From Apostichopus japonicus (Eukaryota; Echinodermata; Holothuroidea; Aspidochirotida; Stichopodidae), in assembly GCF_037975245.1 (NCBI RefSeq), contig NC_092567.1, positions 18,854,876-18,918,875 on the forward strand: 64,000 bases of DNA, in the 5' to 3' direction. The position numbers and the translations under genes are program-made. Of the stretch, positions 43,746-54,280 are shown piece by piece. Numbering within the stretch: position 1 is the stretch's first letter; each line of letters opens with the position of its first letter. Under the pieces are notes generated by a model. It made no database searches. It had not been told where the DNA came from and worked only from the letters and a program-made list of their open reading frames with translations.

Positions 43746-44230
43746 CTATGAAACATGATGGTACATTTACAGCAATTTTTGCATGATTTTGTCCCATATT
43801 TTTGCAATACTGATAAGACAAACCTTTTGCCAGCTTATGTTCTACTCATATCTTAATGTTGGCAATATAAATTACCTGTGGATATGAGTTGAATTAAGAA
43901 GAGATACCAACTGCTATTCTTATATGTTATAGTATCCATCTCTTTTCCTAAAAAAAAACAGTAGATATATACATAGAGAATTCCTTCATGTAATCCCTGA
44001 TAAATTTGAGAGGAGACAACATTTAATTCTTTTTTCATCATGAGGGAGAACCTAAAAGCCTTTAAAATGAAAAAAAAAACAACTATATAAACTAGCACAC
44101 ATAAGGCATAGCTTCTGTGCCTCAACACTGAACACACAAAAATTGACCAATCAGTGTCCTCAGATTTGGGTATTCTCTGTCAGGTCCATTAAACGACATG
44201 ACAAGTCTATGTATTTCTTCATATCAACCA

Positions 44231-44592
44231 GAGCGGTGAGGTGGCAGAACGGGAGAGTGCACGTCTGCAGTACCCGAGGTCCCTGGTTCAAACCTCGGTG
44301 TCGACACTGACACCAATTTTCACCCCGCTCCTTTCTCGTGGTAGGAAAGTGGCTACACGTGGAAAGCGGTACTCACGTCCTTCGGAGGGGACGTTAAATT
44401 GCGGTCCCGGGAGCAGGACTACACACCCCTGCCTCGTTACTTCAGGGCACTATTCGAAAAGAGAAGGCGAGTTTCGCCGGTGTCCTTCCACGCACAAAAA
44501 CTTGGAACCTCAATAATTTCCGACTAAGGATTTCCTTAGTCTGCTGAAGCACCTTCGGGTGGAAGCGTAATACGAGGTGTATCATATCATAT
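44231..44592 (+). mobile_element. tRNA-derived SINE with 14-bp target duplication
   Basis: The head GCGGTGAGGTGGCAGAACGG carries a pol III A box (44242-44252) and B box GGTTCAAACC (44285-44294). The body includes GGGGACGTTAAATTGCGGTC and ends in a CATAT-type tail. CTTCATATCAACCA flanks it at 44217-44230 and 44593-44606, a clean duplication, so this is a complete and fairly recent insertion. Confidence 0.9.
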
Positions 44593-44594
44593 CT

Positions 44595-45270
44595 TCATAT
44601 CAACCAACCCAACCCCCAAACTCCAGGTGTACTTATACACTAAGTACAACTCCAATACTCCCACTAAGTAGCAACCACTTCCGACCCAAACAATAGAAAC
44701 CGCTCTGTCTTCTAATTCCCATTTAAATAGAAATTCCTCCCCCTTTAGTGATCCATTCCTAATTGGCTCCTCAGCTCCGACCTCCTGTGTACTTATGGCT
44801 TCTTAACAATGTTAATCGAACAATACTTCACTTCTCAGCATCTCCCTGTTTGAATAATAGACAACTTTCCCTAGAAAGAAAAAAAAAAAAAAAAAAAGTG
44901 TCTATTCTACAAAACTTAAATATTACCCCTCGTAGGACCTCTTGCGAGGTCGAACAGGGGTAAATTCCTTTATTGTATTGTATATCAACCAAGTTTTTGA
45001 AGACAATTGGAGATCAAAAGTCCAATCTGGACTACTAGTTACCAGATAGTCAGGAATCATACCAGCTAGGGATATTGAAATTCAACAAAGCTTTCTCATG
45101 TGTGAAACCTCCATGGATTTTATGAATTAAATGTCATGGCATGTCAGGCATACACCCATTACAATAAGGGTAAAGGCATATAGCCAAATTATGATACAAT
45201 ACACTGATGGGTGAAATTCAAAGAAATTTATGGTGTACATGCTGATTGAAATTAGGACAAAATTATGCTC
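44595..45270. other. Non-coding middle of the GGTAAA element
   Basis: No gene. An A run (44878-44897) precedes the hairpin TTACCCCTCGTAGGACC...GGGGTAA (44922-44962) and TTTATTGTATTGTATA, which together look like a LINE 3' end. Confidence 0.45.
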
Positions 45271-45274
45271 AATG

Positions 45275-45890
45275 TGAGGTAAAACTGTCCTACAATTAGT
45301 GTAAAATCCTGGTAAACTGAGGTAAAACTAAGGTAAAAGCGTAGTAAATCTACGGTGAAACCATGGTAAAATTGGGGTAAAAGAACGGTAAAGCGTGGTA
45401 AAAGTATGGTAAATTGAGGTAAAACTAAGGAAAAAGCGTGGTAAATATACTGTAAAATTGGGGTAAAATAACGGTAAAACTGGTAAATTTAGGGTAAAAG
45501 TGTGGTAAATCTACGGTAAAACCATGGTAACCTTGGGGTAAAACCATGGTACACTGTGGTAAAAGTATGGTAAATTGATGTAAAACTATGGAAGAGCGTG
45601 GTAAATATGCGGTAAAATTGGGGTAAAAGAACGGTAAAACTGTGGTATATTCGGGGTAAAAGCGTGGTAAAAGTGTAGTAAAAGTGCGGTGAAAGTATGG
45701 TAACAGCGTGGTAAATTGCGGTAAAAGTGAAGTAAAACTATGGTTAATTTGTAGTAATTTACTGGGGTAAACCGCGGTTTACCGCGTCCATAGGGCCAAA
45801 ACACCGCGGTAATGTACAACAAATTTACCGCGGTTTACCGTGGTAAAATTGTGGTATGTTACCGCGGTAAATTTGAGGTAAATTTTTTCC
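45275..45890. repeat. Right GGTAAA array
   Basis: Runs of GGTAAAACTA, GTGGTAAATC and GGGGTAAAAG variants, mostly in one orientation, turning into TTTACCGCGG palindromes at the right end. Confidence 0.85.
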
Positions 45891-45961
45891 TGGGCTGTTT
45901 ACCGATACGGCGTTACACAGTTTACTACATGTAACCACAACACTCTTCTCATCAATTGAAA

Positions 45962-46240
45962 ATGTCTTCTCCCGAATCTTCCGATTCCGAGGAAATAGGA
46001 CTTCACCTCTCAGGCCTTTCGTAAGCTTTGACGAAAATTATTTTCTTGAGGAAGAAGAGGAGGAAATAGTTTTCGAGGGTGATGAAGATAATATCGGTGT
46101 TTTCCCTATCTTTTGAGCCCCGTGCAGAAGAATTGTAAAACGATCCTGATGGCCGAGACGCGTCGCTGCCGATCGAAGTCCCCGAGCAGAACGGTTGGAC
46201 GACCCTGAACCGAAACTGGTCGGTTGAGCATAAACAAAAC
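45962..46240 (+). pseudogene. Broken N-terminus of a transposon-associated protein
   Basis: ATG at 45962 opens Met-Ser-Ser-Pro-Glu-Ser-Ser-Asp-Ser-Glu-Glu, stops after 20 codons, and continues in another frame as an acidic stretch (Glu-Glu-Glu-Glu-Glu-Glu) leading to a frameshifted Pro-Tyr-x-Phe-Glu-Pro-like motif near 46105. Acidic N-termini with this motif occur in P2X7-C-terminal-like proteins carried by invertebrate DNA transposons. At least two frameshifts; no full domain remains. The family assignment is from memory of the motif and tentative. Confidence 0.4.
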
Positions 46241-46656
46241 CACCGTTATCAAGACCATCATATGATTTAAATTATTTCGAATGTCGGTAATCCTGCTACT
46301 GAACTTTGTAGCGAAGCTTCTAGAATTTTGTGTCTTACAGTGCAAGGAAAATATGACATTCTGTACAGTGCAACCCTATAGTACTATAGAGTAGTGGTAA
46401 CATGGGGTCTAGACCTAACTTAAAGACGTTGTATAACAGGCTAGCCCGTGTAATTGTATCATCCAACTGTTACGTAAAATCACAACACAACGCCAGTTTT
46501 ACCACAAAAGAAACTTTCAGATCTAGTACTGATTGTTCTAAAACCGACTGGCTTTAAGTTTTGTGCAAAATATTAGGTAACCAAAAAAATCGTCATTTGC
46601 TGTATGAAGGAGGGCTAGGCTATGGTCATAACAAGTAATTTGGCAACAGTATAGTC

Positions 46657-46684
46657 AGGGAGTTGTTATGGAACAACTCCCTGG
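46657..46684. repeat. Hairpin CAGGGAGTTGTT
   Basis: CAGGGAGTTGTT and its complement AACAACTCCCTG around a 4-base loop; same family as 39634-39681. Confidence 0.7.
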
Positions 46685-47153
46685 TATAGGCCTACAGGTA
46701 CTCGTTACGTTGTGTATGTGTAGTGTTTTGAGCGAGTCGTGTTCAAATTCTTCAATTTATGTCATCTTTTGGAAAAGCTTGCAGTAGAAATCCGTCTTTA
46801 CTTGTGGTGGAGCAACCTAATACCACATATCAGCTCGGCATATTTAACAGTTACGAGATAAATTTTCGTAAAAACAAAACACCAAATCTCAATTACTACG
46901 GAGCACTGTGTTCTCAGACGTTTAAGAATGTAAACATAGCATCTCGGGAGTGAGCTGCGTTCCTCGACTGACGTCACGCCGCATTACCGTAAAATCAAAA
47001 ATTTTTAGATAGTTTTTATTACCCTCTAATTTTTGATCGTTTATTCCTCAAGGATGCAAGCTTCGGTTGACACAAATTGGGTATCATTGGAAAGCTACGA
47101 GTGTACAGAATAAGATGATAAAGATTTTTTTTCCATTTCATAACCTCTTTAAA

Positions 47154-47800
47154 ACTTGTTTGTTGGAATTCTAGATGGTAAGCAGGGATATGCTCCCGTA
47201 GCTGAGGATAGGCTTTATTTTGGTTTTATAGATACAAGGAGTAGCAGGAATTTGAAACTATTTAATAGAGAAGAGTGTCGGCATGGTTGTGAAGTCAAAG
47301 CAGCGACTTACTGATTTCTGCTGAATTGAACGGAAGTTTGAGAAAATCGGATTATTTTAATCCGTCTCGGATTATTTTAATCCGATTCCGTCGTAATTGC
47401 AAAGGAATTGTTTTGGTTTATATGGAACTGCAAATCGTTTCTGATGTTTAAACCGAATGGTGCCGTGGTCTTTAAGTTAAGTTCCCAGAAATTTTCCTTT
47501 CCTAGATTTATCTGTCCAAGAATCGTTTTGGTCAATGGCAATAACACACAAATTCTCAATAGAATGATTTTGGAGATTGAAGTGATTTAATTGCAACAGG
47601 TTGGTTGATCTTTTTTTGTTTTGATCGCCGATCTATGTTGTGTCATTCTCATTCTTAGAGTGTTTTTTTTTTAACTCTCCAACGTATTGCAAGTTGCAAA
47701 TTTTTGGATAGGCAGTTTATTTTATACGGAATTTGGAACGTGCGTTTGGTTTGGTTGCTCTGAAAGGCCCCAGTCGAATCGACAAGTAAGCACGTTTTGC
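47154..47800. other. No recognised gene
   Basis: Short frames on both strands (47377-47590) are reverse-complement shadows of each other with no motif. GGATTATTTTAATCCG near 47348 and 47369 is a small repeated palindrome. Confidence 0.45.
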
Positions 47801-48286
47801 AATTTTGTGTACATGGTGATGATTTGTTGTGGTGGTAACGTTAGTAAGACAGAAAGGGATCGTGTTGACAACATCATCAAAAAAGCTGAAATATTAGTAG
47901 GGGGTCTCAGTCTGCTGTTGATTTTGTCTACCAGTGTCTCCTACAGTCCAAGCTCAACTCCGTTTGGACGACTATAGTCACCCATTTCATGTTCAACGAT
48001 CATGATAGATTAATAAACAGGGGCATTGGTAGACTAAGACTTCCTCAACTTAAGACTAACCGGCACCGCAATTCATTTATCCCTCGTGCAATAAAACTTT
48101 ACAACAGCAATTTGAGTCGTTAGGTGGTTGCCTAGTCCTTGGATGGGTACGCTCTGTTTTTAACTATTTAACTTGATCTTACCTTTTGCAGCTATAAGCT
48201 GTAATATGATTATAGTTTTATATATATTTTTGTATTTCTTATAATGTGCGAGTATCGAAATTTCCGATTTTATGGAGTAATATAGT
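47800..48286 (+). pseudogene. LINE 3' end fragment
   Basis: Frames 1-3 together give Cys-Gly-Gly-Asn...Arg-Val-Asp-Asn-Ile-Ile-Lys-Lys-Ala...Gly-Arg-Leu-Arg-Leu-Pro...Arg-His-Arg-Asn-Ser-Phe-Ile-Pro-Arg-Ala-Ile-Lys-Leu-Tyr-Asn, the closing pattern of jockey/Rex-type LINE reverse transcriptases, broken by frameshifts and stops. It ends directly at a TCAC microsatellite, its likely 3' tail. Confidence 0.6.
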
Positions 48287-48445
48287 TTCACTCACTCACT
48301 CACTCACTCACTCACTCACTCACTCACTCACTCACTCACTCACTCACTCACTCACTCACTCACTCACTCACTCACTCACTCACTCACACACTCACTCACT
48401 CACTCACTCACTCACTCACTCACTCACTCACTCACTCACTCACTT
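48287..48445. repeat. (CACT)n microsatellite
   Basis: About 40 near-perfect CACT units, one interruption near 48387. Probably grew from the tail of the adjoining LINE. Confidence 0.95.
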
Positions 48446-48448
48446 ACT

Positions 48449-50503
48449 ATCCTGTAGTTTCTGTTTTGTTTTCCCCTAATGGGGTGTCATCCTGAAAGGA
48501 TGCCCGAACTAAAGTATCCCGAAGGTCTTTAAATAGCGATGACAGATAGTTCTGAGAAACTGATTTCAGGCGTTCGGTGCCTTGAAGTAGGTGAACATTC
48601 TTCTGACAGATATCAGCCAGTGGTGGGAGACCAGGGTGGAATTCAGTAACCAATTGTTCCCTTTTGGAACTGGTTTTACGAGTTTTGTACGTCAATGTTT
48701 CGGTACGGGGTTTGTTTTTAGCCTTTTTTGATGGTATTTTCAATAGTACCCCGAAAGTACTGTCTGTTTAGGAGGTGATGTGACAGTTCTTTATTGCAGG
48801 AATCAAAATCGACTTCAGAGGAGCAGATGCGTCGAATGCGCAAAGCTTGACTGTACGCAATATTTCTGGTACAGTGACGTGGATGGCAACTGCTTGGTAA
48901 AAGGTTGTGCTTGTTCGTGGGTTTATTGAACAAGTCTGTTTTGAGTGAATCATTTTGTAGGGTCACAGTGGTGTCCAGGAAGTGAACGCCATATCCAGAA
49001 AAATCTGCAGTAAATTTGATAGTGTGATGAAACAAGTTTGTGTCATCAATGAAGAGTTTTAGAGTTGCCTCACCATGGGTCCATATCATGATGATATCGT
49101 CAATGAAACGTAGCACGTGTGTGGTTTCAAGTTTTGTCGAGATAGAAATTCTTTCTCGAGGTTTCCCATAAAGATGTTTGGTACCCATTGCGGTGCCATG
49201 AATTTGGAGGTAGTGTTTGTTGCCAAATACCAGATTATTGCTGGTCAAGATTAGTTGCATCAATTCGGCCAATTCTTCTTCGTGTTGGTTTTGCCATGTT
49301 TCGGTTTGAATGCTTCTGTGCAGGCCAAAATGCCCTCTTCGTTAGGGATATTTATGTATAACGAAGACACATCCAAGGTAACTAACAGAGTAATTAGGGG
49401 AATACTTTTTATTTCCCCAATTTTCCGAATGAAATCCGTAGTGTCCTGCACATAGGACGGTAGGGCCGACACAAGAGGTTAGATGAGAAGGTCCACGAAT
49501 TTGTAAGTTTTTCAGTCGCTGTACCATTAACCGAAATTATGGGCCTCCCGGGATTGCCTTCTTTGTGAATTTTGGGCAGAAAATAAAAGCGACCAGGTTT
49601 TGGGTGGTTTTTCAAGGAGGATTTGGCCTAACTTGCGGTCAATGGACTCGTTAGAAACTATCTTTTGGATGACTCTTTTCACGTTTTGTGTGATTTCTTG
49701 AGTAGGATCAGAATCCAGGAGTTTGTAGTGTTGAGGGTTGCCGAGCAGTCTGTTGGCTTCCTTTCTATATAATTGTTTGCCCATAGTGACAATTGCAGAA
49801 CCTTTGTCGGCTGGCCTGATGACAATGTCGTCGCCCTTCCGGAGTTCATTGATAGCCTGTCTCTCGGTTTTGTTGAGATTGTCGCGAAAGTCTGGGAGGG
49901 AGGTCTGTGTTTATACATCCTCCTCAATTGCCGAAATAAATTATTCAAAAGGCGCACAAAGGGCCTTGGGCGGATTCCACCAGCTTTTTGGCTTAAAATT
50001 GGAATACGAGTCGTTGGTTTGTTGCATGGCAAAAATTTTACGGAGACGTAAGCGTCGATAGAACATATTCAGATCAAGAGAAATTTTCTGAGCGTTAACT
50101 TGCCGCGGTTTAGGTAAAAAAATTAGACCTTTGGAGAGTAGGTTTGTTTCTCCTACCGAAAGTTGGCACTCAATGGTAACACTGCACTTTTGGTGGTGCT
50201 GCATGCGGTCTGTATCTCTTTGCGACGGAATCTGCGAGACCTGTTTTTTTTTGAGGTTTCAAGTTGGGTTTCACCAGAAACTTAAATACCTCTCTTTGGG
50301 TGTCATTATCTCTCTTCAATTGTTAAATTGTCTTGAAGCTAGGGTACGTGAGAGGTCCAAGCATATTTTGGAGACGGAGTCAAGATTTCTTACGAACTCG
50401 TTTTTGGGGAGTTCTTTTTGCAGTTTTCTGGTTTTTGAATCAATTTGCTGGCTAAGTTCGTGAATGGTTTTGCGACAAATACTTATTTGCACAGCCATTA
50501 ATT
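48449..50503 (-). mobile_element. Penelope-like retroelement, degenerate
   Basis: Minus-strand reverse transcriptase in several frames. From the N-terminus: a Lys/Leu coiled segment (about 50316-50480); the Asp-Asp-Ile-Val-Ile-Arg-Pro-Ala-Asp-Lys-Gly region near 49820; Phe-Tyr-Phe-Leu-Pro-Lys-Ile-His-Lys at 49560-49590; Thr-Leu-Asp-Val-Ser-Ser-Leu-Tyr near 49370; Arg-Phe-Ile-Asp-Asp (catalytic) near 49100; and Ser-Gln-Ala-Leu-Arg-Ile-Arg-Arg-Ile-Cys-Ser near 48830. These are signature Penelope-like motifs. At least four frameshifts. The C-terminal GIY-YIG domain is not seen; the element ends at the microsatellite. Confidence 0.88.
48718..49272 (-). pseudogene. Penelope-like reverse transcriptase, palm/thumb part
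   Basis: Longest intact stretch, 184 codons. Contains Gly-Thr-Ala-Met-Gly-Thr, Arg-Phe-Ile-Asp-Asp-Ile-Ile, Val-His-Phe-Leu-Asp-Thr-Thr and Cys-His-Pro-x-His motifs. Lacks the N-terminal part, which lies in other frames. Confidence 0.85.
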
Positions 50504-50750
50504 GTATGTATGTATGTATGTATGTATGTATGTATGTATGTATGTATGTATGTATGTATGTATGTATGTATGTATGTATGTATGTATGTATGTATGTATG
50601 TATGCATGTATGCGTGTATGCGTGTATGCGTGTATGCGTGTATGCATGTATGTATGTATGTATGTACGCGTGTATGTATGTATGTGTGTATGTATGTATG
50701 TGTGTGGGTGTATGTATGTGTGTATGTATGTATATATGTATGTATATGTG
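50504..50750. repeat. (TATG)n microsatellite, tail of the adjacent SINE
   Basis: TATG units with GC-variant units (TGCG, TGTG) from about 50605. On the minus strand this is CATA, the tail type of the SINE next to it. Confidence 0.95.
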
Positions 50751-50975
50751 ATCTTCCCGCAAGCAGGAACTCGCGAAAGAAGCCATGGAGGCTTGTAGAC
50801 TCGCAAGCTGACCGAAGCCAATCTCTCGGCACACATCCATTTAACGTCCATGTCAGGAAGTTGTTATTGAACAACACCCTTGCCAGACGAGACACATTGC
50901 TGTCGGCGGGGAATCGAACCGGGTATCTCATGACTGGAAGACGCCGGCGTTAACCACTAGGCTATACACTCCGCT
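50751..50975 (-). mobile_element. tRNA-derived SINE, (CATA)n tail
   Basis: Minus strand: head AGCGGAGTGTATAGCCTAGT with A box (50951-50963), B box GGTTCGATTC (50911-50920), body GACGTTAAAT and TTCGCGAGTTCCTGCTTGCG, then a CATA tail (50504-50750). Same family as 57699-57965. Confidence 0.9.
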
Positions 50976-53640
50976 CAAATTGTACTTAAAGCCGACAAAA
51001 GAAAGCTGTGTCACGCTATACGGACTAAACAGGTGTTCCATTAACAAACTTTATCTCAAATTGTATGATAATATTGGGTCCTTAGCTTAAGAAAGAAAAC
51101 TCTGGAGGCAATTTGGTGATCTGTTGGTTTAATGCGCTCAACTTCGACAGCGTAGCGATTAACTGAAGAGAGTAAAAAATGAAGCAAAAGACATAGAAAA
51201 TAAATTGCTACTAATATCTCCATACACTACCCCTTTAACTCTAGAGGACTTCCAAACTCACTACCCCTTTAACTCTAGAGGACTTCCAAACTCCCAAGAA
51301 ACTGCATAGACTTAACATAATGTAATGACCGAAACACAGGTTCATGTTGCTATGGTATTTATTCAACAACAATAAGAAATGAAAAACCCTGCAAAGACAA
51401 AACAAATGGATCATAAATACAAGATTAAGGTAATTACTTATCATGGATAATTAATGTAAATTAAATGTGCAATGAGAACCAATACATGAGTGACGAGGAG
51501 TCATAAACATTGAGTATTGTTCTTACTTAATTGAATATTGTTTCATTATTCTCAGATGTTGGTCATAGCACTAAATGAATCCAACAATCTCAATTACTTC
51601 AACAAAAAGAATTAAAACAAATCACTTTAGGAAATAAAAAAGAATAATATCAGGTGACATGTCATGTGACCAACTTCATGTTAACAATTGGGTTGCTAAG
51701 GAGATTATGGAACTCTCAGGTCTGATGTTACATTTTAATACTAATTTACACCTTCACCCATCTCCAGGAAACATGGTTATTACAAAGTTTGATCATCCAT
51801 CACTGACTATGATAATGACGAAAGGGATAAGTATAAGCTTAATAGTATACAACTTAGCAAACACATAACGGTCGATGTAGTGCACATTGTTACAAAGATA
51901 TAACGTCAAGGCCAAGGCCCCACAACACACGTGCGTTAGGATAGCACGGTGTGAATGGCGATTTACGGTGACAGGCAAGTTACTTAGGTTACTTAATTGA
52001 CAGCAATTTCGAAATCAAATACACTCTTCATCACTCTGCAATTAAATCCTATCAAACAATCATGAATTAAAGCTTACCCTGAATATCACACGATCTTGTT
52101 AAGCATAAGAATGGCTCCGCAAAATGGAAAGAAGACCATTCACAAAAAGTTGTAATAGTAGTAGTAGTCGTAACAAATGATTCTCACAAAAAGTAGTAAA
52201 GTAAAATAGATGGCGCTCGTCGCCTTTTACCAAGTCCATCGGTAAGGGTTACCACTGTTACAATAATATAAACCACATAAAACAACATACCTGGAAAATA
52301 TGCATTGTGAAATAGATCACCATTGATATGAACACTAGCCAAGTCTAAACTACAAACTTGATAAACCTCCAATTTCCCCACTGAATACCACAGTACTGAA
52401 AAACACATTCACCCAGGCTTGCCCAGGGAAGCTAAACTAAACGAGAATCTTAAAATAAACCAAAGCCCAATAAAAGTACATAAACCCCTGCAACAAACGA
52501 TTGCGAAATATCATCTCACCGAAACAATTTCCCCACCTCCACGTAAGAACCGAAACGTAAGAACCTGACGTACTGTAGTTCACAACCGTAAACTGGAAAA
52601 ACAAAATACAATTATGAATAAAAACACTGTAACGTACACAATGTCAATCTCTAACAAAAACCTTGACACATCTTACAAAAACATAAAACTGCACTGCAAC
52701 CAAGTAATAAGGAAAAATGATAAGTAAGTCCTAACGTTACACTTTGACTACAACAAGACATATAAGCATTTAATATATAAAGTATAGGAATACACTGTCG
52801 TTACTATCTCAATGAAGAAATAGCAAAGTCACATGTACCAAAATGAAACCTAGCAACCTCACAGGAAAACCATATCCCAAGAAAGCTGTCAATAAACAAT
52901 AAAATAAACAAAGGAAACTATTCACCCACCTAAACCTTTAAATTGTATAACCAAGCTGCAGAACACCATCTGTAAAACAGCAACAGCCCAAACAAGATGG
53001 CTGAAGTAAATTTAAGGTAGCATACGCCCATTAAAAGCCCCCTTGACTTACACACTAAATCACAAAAGTAATGTGGTCTCTAAGTCTAGACTAAAGTTTT
53101 CACTAGCTAAACGCTACCCATCACCGGATAGCTGACAAGTTGGCCTTTCATGGCACACCATCAATTTTCCGTACCATGACTATGTAGATTTTTTGCTATC
53201 CGAGCCGGAAGTTTTCGTCACTTGTAAACAAACCTCTTCACTCAGTGGTAAACAAATTTCCTACGCTGCTCCCGGGAGGCCTAAAGGGGTCTAAAATTGC
53301 CTCAATTTACCCAATTTTCTCACCACATGTACTTCCATTCATGCTCTTCAACATGCAAGCCACAAAAAACTAGATTATGATTGATAACAGGTCACAAAAG
53401 ATGTTCTCCCGCTGCTTTTTGGCACTTTTCCTGAGATAGGAGAACAATCGAGCGGATTGATATAGACTCTAATAGGAGTATGCCACCCTAAGATTTCACT
53501 CACTAAAAACGAGGACGCTATAAAACAATTAAAGGAGCAAAGACTAAACTGGAAATCAAATTTGGTCACAACAGATAATATGATATGTTTATCAAATTCC
53601 AAAAATGCTTTTGGTTGCGTTGATAATCGTAACCTTTACT
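50976..53640. other. No recognised gene
   Basis: ACTCTAGAGGACTTCCAAAC is directly repeated at 51239 and 51272. A GCCGGAAGT ETS-type site lies near 53204 in a slightly GC-richer stretch that could be a promoter, but no exon was found. An isolated AAGATGGCTGAAGTAAAT with a GT donor (about 52997) leads nowhere. Confidence 0.4.
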
Positions 53641-54280
53641 TCGTGACACCTTGCTTGTAAACACGATATCTCAACAGGCGCGTAGCCAAGGGGGGGGGGG
53701 CGAAGGGGGGCAGCCGCCCCCCCCCCCCCCCTTGAGCATATTTTTTACAATTTTTTTTAAGGTTTTTATGATATTGCTAGTATTTTCAAAAGAGAAAATG
53801 CTAAGATGCAACTAACAAGGCATGGGAAGTGCCATTTCCGGCGATCTGGGAGGCAATTACAGCCAAAATTTTCTTGTACGCTCCGCGCCAGCTGGGGGGG
53901 GGGGGTTCGCTTAGATAGTTTGCAATGCAGAATCTACAGTTTCGCCCCTCCCTTGGCGAATTCCTGGCTACGCGCCTGTATCTCAAGAAGGGAAGCTTGC
54001 CCCAATCTCATATTTGGTGTGTAGGAGTACCACATTGAAAAGAAGGCGCCTATTGATTTTAGAGTTCAAGAGTCATTTGAGGCCACCTGATGGGGTCAAA
54101 TTAGAAAACATTATAAACACAATTTACCAAGAAGGGAAGCTCGGACCAAGCTCATAGTTTGTAGTTGTGACACGAGAGCCTATTGTTTGTTTGTTTCTTG
54201 CAAGACAAATGTCATTTGGAGTTACCAGGGGTCAATTTGTGCAAAACTTGCTTCATAATATACCGTACCTCCCACCGACC
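53620..54280 (+). repeat. TGACCT-family fragment, copy E, split by a MITE
   Basis: CGTGACACCTTGCTTGTAAA CACGATATCTCAA continues after the MITE as GAAGGGAAGCTTGCC...GGTGTGTAGGAGTACCACATT, the left part of the family; the related phrase also occurs at 56455-56520. Confidence 0.65.
53675..53978. mobile_element. hAT-type MITE, 304 bp
   Basis: Terminal inverted repeats CAGGCGCGTAGCCA / TGGCTACGCGCCTG with the 8-bp duplication TATCTCAA at 53667-53674 and 53979-53986. Inside are poly-G and poly-C runs and a block shared with 20728-20930. No protein. Confidence 0.93.

Larger units (their letters stand above)
42985..45895. mobile_element. Nested element with GGTAAA/TTTACC arrays at both ends
   Basis: Ends CCCAGCAAAAAAT...TTTTACCGCGGTAA on the left and the inverse (ACCGCGGTAAAT...ATTTTTTCCTGGG) on the right. 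The left array (43000-43745) and right array (45275-45880) are made of variants of GTGGTAAAA and ATTTACCGCGG at about 10-base spacing. The 1.5-kb middle is unique apart from a SINE. No protein. Confidence 0.75.
42753..47153. mobile_element. Large composite DNA element with TTTAAAGAGGTTATG ends
   Basis: Left TTTAAAGAGGTTATGAAATG (42753-42772) is inverted at about 47134-47153. Between them lie a GGTAAA-array element, a SINE and a broken coding region whose 5' leader is split by the GGTAAA element. No target duplication was clear, so the outer boundary is tentative. Confidence 0.55.

Noticed and set aside
48246-48479. Open frame of Thr-His-Ser-Leu repeats
   Set aside because: Translation of the CACT microsatellite.
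50464-50953. Several long frames of Met-Tyr-Val-Cys or Thr-Tyr-Ile-His repeats on both strands
   Set aside because: Translations of the TATG microsatellite and adjoining SINE.
52970-53300. Promoter and first exon near an ETS-type site
   Set aside because: Neither strand gives a coding exon with a plausible continuation.
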